Notes: generated by a model not told the origin, from the letters alone. Positions 1-4,966 are shown, numbered from the stretch's first letter. The stretch is DNA of 9,159 nucleotides from an archaeon (GCA_021786335.1 JAJYNM010000086.1:1-9159), one strand, 5' to 3'. Program-made: numbers and translations.

Positions 1-215
1 GAAAGGGTTTGGGCTCCGAAGATGGAGAGGGCGATGGCCCCGTTCGGTTTTACGACGGCGAAGAGCTTCCCGTCGAGATTGATCTGCTTCACCCTTCCGG
101 ATCTCCTGGACCGAAAGAGCTTGTAGACGCCTCTCGGAAGAGCCCTGCTCACGCCTTTCCCGAACAGGTAGTCTATCATCAGGCCAACTTGCCTGCGGTC
201 CGGTAGAGTGTCCAT
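1..215 (-). CDS. PUA-type RNA-binding protein with TGT_C2-like N-terminus (partial, 3' end outside window)
   Basis: The first 71 codons are present; the gene runs off the left edge. The protein begins MDTLPDRRQVGLMIDYLFGK. The run DYLFGKG (residues 15-21), a following RRSGRVKQI segment and the KLFAVVKPNGAIAL strand pattern resemble the domain that precedes PUA in archaeosine tRNA-guanine transglycosylase and in stand-alone archaeal PUA proteins. That family binds structured RNA, usually tRNA or rRNA; the exact substrate cannot be told here. The PUA domain itself would lie beyond the window. I chose ATG at 215 because no other start codon exists in frame just upstream and a TTTATC box (minus strand, 241-246) sits 28 bases away, which suits a leaderless transcript. 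It is divergent from trm56. The family assignment is by pattern memory and is fairly likely. Confidence 0.6.
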   Translation of the reverse strand, partial: MDTLPDRRQVGLMIDYLFGKGVSRALPRGVYKLFRSRRSGRVKQINLDGKLFAVVKPNGAIALSIFGAQTL

Positions 216-240
216 CTCCGAGAGGCGCCAACTTGAGGGC

Positions 241-246
241 GATAAA
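241..246 (-). promoter_or_regulatory. TATA-like box for the PUA-type gene
   Basis: The minus strand reads TTTATC here, centred about 28 bases upstream of the ATG at 215. That is the usual archaeal TATA to start distance for a leaderless mRNA. The 94-base gap between the two divergent genes holds no equally clear TATA box for trm56; a weak TTCATCTA at 271-278 is the only candidate. Confidence 0.4.
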
Positions 247-292
247 GCTGCGCCATGGCCCGAGTCACTGTTCATCTACCGGGGCTGAAGAG

Positions 293-297
293 GGAGG
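293..297 (+). promoter_or_regulatory. Shine-Dalgarno site of trm56 with ambiguous start
   Basis: GGAGG within agggaggacg matches the anti-SD of archaeal 16S rRNA. Its spacing is 6 bases to ATC at 304 and 12 bases to GTG at 310. The site therefore favours an atypical start or a long spacer; see the finding on the trm56 start. Confidence 0.55.
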
Positions 298-309
298 ACG
301 AGCATCAAG

Positions 310-819
310 GTGCTTAGGCTGGGGCAGAGATACGTGAGGGACGAAAGGACGCTCACACACCTCTGCCTGGTCTCCAGGGCGTTGGGGGCCGAGTGCATCT
401 ATCTCGAAGACGCCGAGAATGACGTCACAGCTACGCTCGAAGAGGTGAACAAGACCTGGGGCGGGGACTTCCGCGCCGTGCTAGGCGCGCCGTGGAGGGG
501 GGTGGTAAGAGAGGCAAAGAAGGAAGGAAGGAGTGTAATCCACCTTACCATGTACGGTGTGCCTATCCAGGATGTGATTCAAGACCTTCGCAACCTAGAG
601 AAGGGCCTTATCGTCGTAGGAGGGCCGAAGGTTCCTGGAAAGATCTATCATGAAGCGGACTTCAACGTCGCGGTCACCTCTCAGCCTCACTCGGAGGTGG
701 CAGCCCTTGCCATCATGCTCCACGAGGTCCAGGGCGGAGAAGAGCTTAAGAGGACGTTCAGCCAAAGTAGGCTTAGAATCTTGCCTTCGGTCCGGGGCAA
801 GAGAGTTGTAGAAAATTGA
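310..819 (+). CDS. trm56: tRNA (cytidine-56-2'-O)-methyltransferase, Trm56
   Basis: This SPOUT-class enzyme uses S-adenosylmethionine to 2'-O-methylate C56 in the T-loop of archaeal tRNAs. The family N-terminus is clear (LRLGQRYVRDERTLTHLCLV, residues 2-21). The hallmark knot segment follows: HLTMYG (78-83), VVGGPKVPG (102-110) and NVAVTSQPHSEVAALA (119-134). At 169 residues it is close to the family's usual 170-190. The start is uncertain. GTG at 310 is the only conventional start after the in-frame TGA at 286, but the Shine-Dalgarno core GGAGG (293-297) lies 12 bases away from it and only 6 bases from an in-frame ATC at 304. The stop overlaps the tfe start by four bases, so the pair is probably translationally coupled. 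Its substrate residue C56 is present in the tRNA gene at 2079. Confidence 0.95.
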   Translation: MLRLGQRYVRDERTLTHLCLVSRALGAECIYLEDAENDVTATLEEVNKTWGGDFRAVLGAPWRGVVREAKKEGRSVIHLTMYGVPIQDVIQDLRNLEKGLIVVGGPKVPGKIYHEADFNVAVTSQPHSEVAALAIMLHEVQGGEELKRTFSQSRLRILPSVRGKRVVEN

Positions 820-1325
820 AGATTGAATACGAAGACACGTTTGTGAAGGTCGCCGGACTCATAGGCGGACCTGACTATGTCAGGGTAGCAAGGGCGCTTC
901 TAAACAATGAGAATGCTACTGACGAAGAGATTGCCTCCGCCACGGGACTCAAGATAAAGACAGTCAGGAAGGCCCTCTACGATCTGTTTGGTCGGAGCCT
1001 CATAACCGGGGTTAGGGTCAGGGATCCCAAGAGAGGCTGGTTCGTCTACAGGTGGAAGGCCCAGCGAGACCAGACGGATGGGTTCATCCAGACGCAGCGC
1101 AAGAAGGTCCTGAACAGGCTAAGGCAGCGCCTCGAATATGAAGAGATGCACGAGTTCTACCACTGCGGAACCCCCACATGCCTGACTAGGACATTCGAGG
1201 ACGCGATGGAGAACTTCTTCAAGTGCCCAGTCTGCGGCAAGTCCCTGAACCGCCTTGACAATGCAGAGCTGAAGGACGCCCTGAATTGGAAGATCAAGCA
1301 ACTGGAAGAGGAACTCGCTAAGTGA
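816..1325 (+). CDS. tfe: Transcription initiation factor E, alpha subunit (TFE)
   Basis: TFE alpha binds the RNA polymerase clamp and the pre-initiation complex and promotes promoter opening. Residues 1-90 form the extended winged-helix domain (RVARALLNNENATDEEIA, then GLKIKTVRKALYDL, then a wing strand with the GWFVYRW motif). Residues 112-145 form the C-terminal zinc ribbon with cysteines at 117, 122, 137 and 140, followed by a charged helix (151-168). The first knuckle is C-X4-C instead of the more common C-X2-C. The length of 169 residues is normal. The TTG start at 816 overlaps the trm56 stop (TGA 817-819), and the gene ends in a GTGA overlap with the HD gene, so translation of the three cistrons is likely coupled. 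No obvious beta-subunit gene is nearby. Confidence 0.93.
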   Translation: MKIEYEDTFVKVAGLIGGPDYVRVARALLNNENATDEEIASATGLKIKTVRKALYDLFGRSLITGVRVRDPKRGWFVYRWKAQRDQTDGFIQTQRKKVLNRLRQRLEYEEMHEFYHCGTPTCLTRTFEDAMENFFKCPVCGKSLNRLDNAELKDALNWKIKQLEEELAK

Positions 1326-1864
1326 TCGGTTCTCAAGGGGAGGCAGAGGCGCTCCATCGAAAGTATGGCAGCGACGAAAGGATCGTCTCACACTGCAGGA
1401 CTGTGACCAAGGTCGCGTTGGCGCTGGCAGAAGAGTTCGGGAGACACGGATACGAGATAGACGACAAAGCGGTGGGTGTCGCGGCCATGCTCCACGACAT
1501 AGGGAGGTCCAGAGTCCAGACTGTCAGACATGGCGTGGAAGGTGCAGGGATCGCAGAGAGGGAGGGGGCCGGGAAGAAGGTCGCTGAGATAATCCAGAAG
1601 CATGTAGGTGCTGGGATCTCTCCCGAAGAGGCGAAGTCGCTCGGGTTGCCAGATTTGGATTACATACCCCGGACTCTGGAAGAAAGGATAGTCTGCTTCG
1701 CAGATAAGATGGTCGACGGAGACAAGGTTCGGCCGTTCGAAGAGGAGGTGCGCAGGTTCACGGTCAAGAAGCATGACGTGGGGCGCCTCCTGGGCCTTAG
1801 GGAGAGGCTCCGAGAAGAGCTGGAGGAAGACCCTGAAAAAGTCGTCTTCGATAATGTGAAATAA
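1322..1864 (+). CDS. HD-domain phosphohydrolase (TIGR00295-like)
   Basis: This is a single HD-domain protein of 180 residues, a metal-dependent phosphohydrolase fold. Candidate metal ligands are H24 (SHCRTV), H58-D59 in the HDIGRS motif, H70, H94 (QKHVGAGIS) and D128 (CFADKMVDG). The order of motifs (HCR, LLHDIGRS-like, H-x-GAGI, EEAKSLGLP, ADK) matches the archaeal family I know as TIGR00295, whose substrate is not established. GTG at 1322 overlaps the tfe stop by four bases, with a GAGG stretch about ten bases upstream, so it belongs to the trm56-tfe operon. A role in nucleotide or RNA phosphoester turnover is only a guess from the fold. The final third is rich in Glu and Arg and probably helical. 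Confidence 0.88.
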   Translation: MIGSQGEAEALHRKYGSDERIVSHCRTVTKVALALAEEFGRHGYEIDDKAVGVAAMLHDIGRSRVQTVRHGVEGAGIAEREGAGKKVAEIIQKHVGAGISPEEAKSLGLPDLDYIPRTLEERIVCFADKMVDGDKVRPFEEEVRRFTVKKHDVGRLLGLRERLREELEEDPEKVVFDNVK

Positions 1865-1885
1865 CGACGACCAAGCGACATAACC

Positions 1886-2020
1886 ATGGCTTCCTGCGTC
1901 TGCAAGATCTGCAGACACAAAGACTACGAAAGCTGCTCGAGCTGCACCTGTTGCAGATACCAGCGGGCTGCATGCATGCAGATTCCTGGGCGACGACGTC
2001 AGGAGCGTCAAAGGTCCTAG
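1886..2020 (+). CDS. Small cysteine-rich protein, 44 residues (putative zinc-binding microprotein)
   Basis: This short frame starts at ATG 21 bases after the HD gene stop and ends at TAG 2018-2020. It begins MASCVCKICRHKDYESCSSC and contains eight cysteines in its first 30 residues (4, 6, 9, 17, 20, 22, 23, 30). The arrangement C-x-C-x2-C-x7-C-x2-C-x-C-C could bind one or two zinc ions or an iron-sulfur cluster. The C-terminal 14 residues are strongly basic (GRRRQERQR), which suggests nucleic-acid contact. I do not recognise a named family. In favour are the dense regular cysteines and the position as a fourth gene in the operon. Against are the absence of a visible Shine-Dalgarno site and the small size. 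The function is unknown. Confidence 0.5.
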   Translation: MASCVCKICRHKDYESCSSCTCCRYQRAACMQIPGRRRQERQRS

Positions 2021-2046
2021 ATGGCTAGGATGGGAGACCCCCGAAG

Positions 2047-2054
2047 CATATAAG
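2047..2054 (+). promoter_or_regulatory. TATA box of the initiator tRNA gene
   Basis: CATATAAG ends 25 bases before the first tRNA base (2079). That is the expected spacing for transcription starting at or just before the tRNA 5' end, so the tRNA has its own promoter separate from the upstream operon. Confidence 0.7.
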
Positions 2055-2097
2055 AGCCAACTCATCCGAGCCCATCGAAGCGAGGTGGGGAAGCCAG

Positions 2098-2115
2098 ACC
2101 CCCCGTGGGGGTAAG
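2098..2115 (+). other. tRNA intron 1, D-loop (17-18 bases)
   Basis: The insertion forms a compact hairpin, CCCCC paired with GGGGG, between G18 and G19 of the tRNA. Removing 18 bases (2098-2115, or equivalently 2097-2114) restores an 11-base D-loop AGCCAGGATCA with all conserved bases. A relaxed bulge-helix-bulge can be drawn: exon GCC pairs with intron GGT, with an AGA bulge on the 5' side and an AAG bulge on the 3' side. That reading would place the 3' cut one base earlier, giving a 17-base intron and one extra D-loop G. The exact ends are therefore unsettled. Confidence 0.7.
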
Positions 2116-2151
2116 GATCATCCCGGCGGGCTCATAACCCGCAGAGCGGAG

Positions 2152-2174
2152 ATCGGGGAAAAACCCGACCGTGC
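2152..2174 (+). other. tRNA intron 2, T-stem between bases 52 and 53 (23 bases)
   Basis: Removing 2152-2174 joins GGAG (2148-2151) to G2175, giving a perfect five-pair T-stem; no shifted boundary gives the same result. The precursor folds into a canonical splicing motif. Exon GCGG (2146-2149) pairs with intron CCGT (2169-2172), which is a four-pair central helix with one G-T pair. The 5' bulge is AGA, cut AG^A, and the 3' bulge is GCG, cut GC^G. The intron core is the hairpin TCGGG/CCCGA (2153-2157, 2164-2168). Both predicted cuts fall exactly where tRNA geometry requires. Confidence 0.85.
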
Positions 2175-2218
2175 GTTCAAATCCTCCCCTCGCTACCTTC
2201 TTACTGCGGGTTAGTCTT

Positions 2219-2401
2219 TCAGCGACGGAAGAGCGACCTTTCGTCTAATCTGAAGCTGATGTCCCTGGGAATCGTGTTAAAGAGACTTGTCGCCGCAATT
2301 CTCATCCAACCTGTAGAAATGATGAAGCCGCTTGCTGGATCCTCGCTCATGGCGAGACCTACCAATCCAGAGTCGCTGGGAGTACCTAGCAGTAGGTCCA
2401 T
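2219..2401 (-). CDS. Hypothetical 60-residue protein, weakly supported
   Basis: In the 408-base gap between the tRNA and the transporter, this is the best minus-strand frame. It starts MDLLLGTPSDSGLVGLAMSE and ends in LDERSLFRR. The mix of hydrophobic and charged residues looks protein-like, and an ATAAAAT box (2436-2442, minus strand) sits about 38 bases upstream of the ATG. I recognise no family, motif or clear Shine-Dalgarno site, and an overlapping frame on the same strand is also open. It could be chance or a decayed gene. The rest of the gap shows only the hairpin at 2561-2586. Confidence 0.27.
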   Translation of the reverse strand: MDLLLGTPSDSGLVGLAMSEDPASGFIISTGWMRIAATSLFNTIPRDISFRLDERSLFRR

Positions 2402-2560
2402 TCTATCATTTCAGGAGTCTCAAACAACCATCCGCATTTTATGGACACAACATCGCTGGTGCACAAAGATGATGCCTTTCTGATTAACCACCGCTCTTCT
2501 TCCCGCGCGAATCTTAGCCTTCTACAGCCAACCGCATTCTTTCTAGGGACGCCGACCACT

Positions 2561-2586
2561 CTGCTCCGACATATTGTTTGGAGCAG
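2561..2586 (-). terminator. Hairpin in the 3' region of the MFS transporter gene
   Basis: CTGCTCC (2561-2567) and GGAGCAG (2580-2586) form a perfect seven-pair inverted repeat around a 12-base AT-rich loop. It begins 19 bases after the transporter stop on the minus strand. No U-rich tract follows the stem, so it is not a classic intrinsic terminator; it may instead protect the mRNA 3' end or be incidental. Confidence 0.3.
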
Positions 2587-2605
2587 GAGAGCAACGGGGC
2601 CGGCG

Positions 2606-4102
2606 TCACTCCGCCTTGACCAGGAATCGCTCCTCGCCAGAGACCACTTCAATATCTCTGCGCTTTGGTTCGGGGAGAGCAAACAGTGTCAGAAAGAGAC
2701 CGACTGTTGAGAGGAGTGCCAGCACGATGAAGAGCGGCCCGAGCCCTAAGGAGGCGACTATGAAGACATTTGCAACTGTTCCAATAAATGCCCCTGTCTT
2801 TCCTCCTGCTGCTGCAGTGCCGCTTCCAAAACCTCTGACTGACACTGGGAATACCTCTGGCGGATAGATGAACGTCGTGACATTCGGACCGAACTCTATG
2901 AAGAAGTAACTCAACCCGTATATGAGAAGGAAGTCCACCACGTATGCTGCAGTGGTCAGCTGGCGAAATATGCCGAGCACTCCGAACGTGAGAGCCATCA
3001 TTGCGAATCCTGCGAGTTGTATAGGCTTCCTTCCAACCCTGTCCGTGACGAAGGTCGCCAACCAGTAACCAGGCAGAGCGGCAACACCAAAGATTAGCGC
3101 GGAGTACTCGGTCGAGAGAATTATCCTATGGATTCCTTTGATGCTTGACGGGATTAGGAAAGAAAGCATCGAGCTAGACATTATCGAGTTGCCATACAGC
3201 GCCCAGTCCATCAGGAACCAACTTCCCGCAGTCCCGATTACGAGGAGTAGGAGCCTCTTGTCAGTGAACAGTTTATACCATTCCGCTTTCACGACTGTCT
3301 TCGTTCGTCCACCGTTTCCATTGGCGCCTATGTCCAAGTCGGTGTACTTCGAAAGATCAGACGACGCCTTGTCCAAGTTACCCTTGACCCCAATCGTGAA
3401 TTTCGGAGGCTCCGGCATCTTTCTCCTACCGTAGATTACAGCAGCTGCTGGAATGGCTCCAAAGGCGAACAGAAGCTTCCAGGCAAGAGCAGGACTGACT
3501 CCGCTGAAAAGAAGCCCCAACGTGACGAGCGGCCCTGCGAGCAGTCCGAGGCTCTGCATCGAAAAGACCATTCCTACAAGCATTCCTCTCCTCTTGGTGT
3601 TGGAGTACTCTGCCATGATAGTCGAGCTTGTGGCGTAATCACCTCCAATTCCTATCCCAAGGAGAAACCTCCAAGCCATCAGTATGTAGACGCCGTTCAC
3701 TGGCGTCAAGAACGCGCTTCCTAGGGCACCGGCGACAAGGATTATCAGCTCTAACCCATAAACAGCTTTTCGCCCCATGTAGTCGAGCGCCCTGCCAAAC
3801 GTCAAGGCTCCGATAACAGCAGAAAGGAGGGCAGTAGAGCCGAGCAGCGCGGTGCTAGTGGGTGAAAGCGGGCTCCAACCTGCAAGAGGCAACAGGCTCA
3901 AGACGACACCTATCACGAACAAATCGTAAGCGTCAGTAAAGAAGCCCAACCCCGATAGGACCCAAGTCCTGAAATGAAAGCCGCTAGTCTTTGCGTTGTT
4001 TATCGTGTCGAGCAGGGCGCTTCTACCCGTGTCTACGAAAGCTCCACGCCTGGAGCCGGAATCATTTGAAATCGGGAACTCGTCGCTTACCATGGCAGCC
4101 AT
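2606..4102 (-). CDS. MFS transporter, phosphate:H+ symporter (Pho84/PHS)-like
   Basis: This is a 12-helix major facilitator of 498 residues in the plasma membrane. Family signatures, numbered from the chosen start, are TDAYDLFVIG (56-65), GRALDYMGRK (103-112) and GIGIGGDYATSSTIMAEYS (149-167). The second half has DRVGRKP and the long signature FGPNVTTFIYPPEVFP. These match the PHS group, which imports phosphate with protons; related archaeal members may carry other anions or organic acids, so the substrate is inferred. Between helices 6 and 7 lies a hydrophilic linker with GANGNGG. The open frame extends back to 4186, but that would start before the TATA box. ATG at 4102 has an AAGGA site eight bases upstream and a GATATTTG box at 4141-4148. 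A 60-base sample at 2881 is 45% GC against 62% at 6841 in the PLP gene, which hints at foreign origin. Confidence 0.85.
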   Translation of the reverse strand: MAAMVSDEFPISNDSGSRRGAFVDTGRSALLDTINNAKTSGFHFRTWVLSGLGFFTDAYDLFVIGVVLSLLPLAGWSPLSPTSTALLGSTALLSAVIGALTFGRALDYMGRKAVYGLELIILVAGALGSAFLTPVNGVYILMAWRFLLGIGIGGDYATSSTIMAEYSNTKRRGMLVGMVFSMQSLGLLAGPLVTLGLLFSGVSPALAWKLLFAFGAIPAAAVIYGRRKMPEPPKFTIGVKGNLDKASSDLSKYTDLDIGANGNGGRTKTVVKAEWYKLFTDKRLLLLVIGTAGSWFLMDWALYGNSIMSSSMLSFLIPSSIKGIHRIILSTEYSALIFGVAALPGYWLATFVTDRVGRKPIQLAGFAMMALTFGVLGIFRQLTTAAYVVDFLLIYGLSYFFIEFGPNVTTFIYPPEVFPVSVRGFGSGTAAAGGKTGAFIGTVANVFIVASLGLGPLFIVLALLSTVGLFLTLFALPEPKRRDIEVVSGEERFLVKAE

Positions 4103-4110
4103 TGCACTTT

Positions 4111-4115
4111 TCCTT
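4111..4115 (-). promoter_or_regulatory. Shine-Dalgarno site deciding the transporter start
   Basis: The minus strand reads AAGGA eight bases before the ATG at 4102. Together with the TATA box at 4141-4148 it rules against the much longer frame beginning at 4186. Confidence 0.5.
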
Positions 4116-4140
4116 GATACCACGCTGCCACGGAGAGCTA

Positions 4141-4148
4141 CAAATATC
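4141..4148 (-). promoter_or_regulatory. TATA box of the MFS transporter gene
   Basis: The minus strand reads GATATTTG. Transcription would start near 4118-4122, leaving a short leader that holds the AAGGA site. Confidence 0.45.
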
Positions 4149-4168
4149 ACTCGCAAATAGAATACATA

Positions 4169-4183
4169 TGCTCTGATAGAGCA
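4169..4183. promoter_or_regulatory. Perfect palindrome upstream of the transporter promoter (operator candidate)
   Basis: TGCTCT-GAT-AGAGCA is a perfect six-base inverted repeat. It lies about 20 bases upstream of the transporter TATA box, where archaeal activators or repressors often bind. No cognate regulator is identified. Confidence 0.45.
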
Positions 4184-4514
4184 CATAGATACTATAGAAA
4201 CCAGATCCTGCCACGAAGATACTGGAGGTCAGAATCGCACGCAAAGTCGAATCAAGATTACAGAGAGGTTTGGGCACTAGCGCTAAGAGTTGGAGGTTGA
4301 ATCGCAATCCCCATTCTCATGTCCACCACAGGTACGCCTTCGGAGACGTGCATTCAGAGGCAGATTGCAGAAGCCGTCGCTTTCCGTCTGATGAACTCGA
4401 TCTGGTAGCTGTGACGTTGAGCGGGTCTCTTTGACGACTACTGGTGCATCTGGCTATTTGACGCAAACAGAATAGATAGCCGCAAGGCCTTCTCAATGGC
4501 GGGGGAGAACTTCC

Positions 4515-4601
4515 ATGGATTGGCCTAAATCCAAGTCAGTGCGAGTAGAGGACGAACAAGAGGCCCATGAATGTGGCGTCAACCACACTTCAGGATGGTA
4601 G
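4515..4601 (+). CDS. Possible 28-residue microprotein
   Basis: ATG at 4515 is preceded by a strong GGGGGAG site (4500-4506) at eight-base spacing, one of the best ribosome-binding signals in the window. The product begins MDWPKSKSVRVEDEQEAHEC, is acidic and polar, and has no recognisable domain. The only reason to list it is the ribosome site. It lies in the 771-base stretch without an established gene between 4187 and 4958, followed 35 bases later by another small frame. It could equally be chance. Confidence 0.2.
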   Translation: MDWPKSKSVRVEDEQEAHECGVNHTSGW

Positions 4602-4636
4602 GTCGATCCTCCCGGCCGATCAGTTGAAAGAAGCGT

Positions 4637-4825
4637 GTGTTCGTAGCCGTGCTCGAGGACTTTGATGGGCGGGAAGCCCTCATGCTGGATGCGGGGAGAC
4701 GCACTCATTGGCAACTGACTCCGCGGACCAATCAGGTATACCACGAGCGTGTTGAAGAAGCTGAGTTCACGGCTCGGATAGAAGAGGAAAGGCAAACCTG
4801 CGAGATTGTCTGTGTGGAGATTTGA
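4637..4825 (+). CDS. Hypothetical 62-residue protein, weakly supported
   Basis: A GTG-initiated frame begins with a beta-like run (VFVAVLED) and continues with DGREALMLDAGRRTHW and an acidic amphipathic stretch ending in TCEIVCVEI. About 60% of third codon positions are G or C, similar to the other genes here, so it could be real. The Shine-Dalgarno site is poor, no TATA box is clear and no family is recognised. It could also be the remnant of a longer gene, because the frame is closed only four codons upstream. Confidence 0.3.
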   Translation: MFVAVLEDFDGREALMLDAGRRTHWQLTPRTNQVYHERVEEAEFTARIEEERQTCEIVCVEI

Positions 4826-4866
4826 ACGGATAGATGGCCCCTTCGCTACCGCTCTGGGATGCACGA

Positions 4867-4921
4867 CTCCGGGCGGAGGCTGGCGTGAGTCACACCCCCG
4901 GAGCATCACCTATGAGGTGAT
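4867..4921. repeat. Nested inverted repeats upstream of the thioredoxin-like gene
   Basis: Three symmetric elements lie in 55 bases: CTCCGGG (4867-4873) with CCCGGAG (4897-4903); GTGAGTCAC (4885-4893) inside them; and ATCACCTATGAGGTGAT (4905-4921), a seven-pair stem with a three-base centre. They end 37 bases before the TATA box of the next gene, so they could be operators or a structured RNA. Confidence 0.5.
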
Positions 4922-4958
4922 TCGTGCTTCGACTGGTGGTGCCAGCTGACGGGGCGAG

Positions 4959-4966
4959 TTTTATAA
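4959..4966 (+). promoter_or_regulatory. TATA box of the thioredoxin-like gene
   Basis: TTTTATAA is the clearest TATA box in the window. The predicted start of transcription is near 4989, just before the GGGAGGG ribosome-binding site (4990-4996), which lies seven bases before the TTG start. Confidence 0.7.

Larger units (their letters stand above)
2079..2195 (+). tRNA. Initiator tRNA-Met (anticodon CAT) with two insertions interpreted as introns
   Basis: The acceptor stem AGCGAGG (2079-2085) pairs with CCTCGCT (2188-2194), and A2195 is the discriminator. The anticodon stem GCGGG/CCCGC (2126-2130, 2138-2142) closes the loop CTCATAA with anticodon CAT at 2133-2135. Three G-C pairs at 29-31:39-41 and an A1-U72 pair are archaeal initiator hallmarks, so this is iMet rather than elongator Met or Ile2. 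The gene folds only if two insertions are removed. The first is 17-18 bases in the D-loop and leaves a D-arm with stem GGGA/TCCC, A14, G15, G18-G19 and A21. The second is 23 bases in the T-stem and leaves the perfect stem GGAGG/CCTCC around TTCAAAT. The variable loop AGAGC supplies C48 for G15. CCA is not fully encoded (CCT follows), so it must be added after transcription. Confidence 0.9.

Noticed and set aside
9..206. 65-codon plus-strand frame at the left edge
   Set aside because: The opposite strand encodes a recognisable TGT_C2/PUA-type N-terminus with a leaderless promoter.
1388..2065. 225-codon open frame on the minus strand
   Set aside because: It lies antisense to the HD-domain gene and the Cys-rich frame, shows no domain pattern, and the plus-strand HD gene has clear catalytic motifs.
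2079..2195. Reading the CAT tRNA as tRNA-Ile2 (the TiaS substrate) or elongator Met
   Set aside because: A1-U72 and three G-C pairs at 29-31:39-41 mark it as the archaeal initiator.
4103..4186. 28-residue N-terminal extension of the MFS transporter
   Set aside because: It would start upstream of the TATA box at 4141-4148, and an AAGGA site points to ATG 4102.
4385..4440. Possible C/D box guide RNA (CTGATGA at 4388-4394)
   Set aside because: No CUGA boxes at the required spacing and no terminal stem; a similar ATGATGA at 2319-2325 fails for the same reason.
4493..4909. 138-codon open frame on the minus strand
   Set aside because: Composition is rich in Pro, Ser and Arg with no recognisable pattern or ribosome site; it covers the plus-strand small frames and the inverted repeats and looks like chance.
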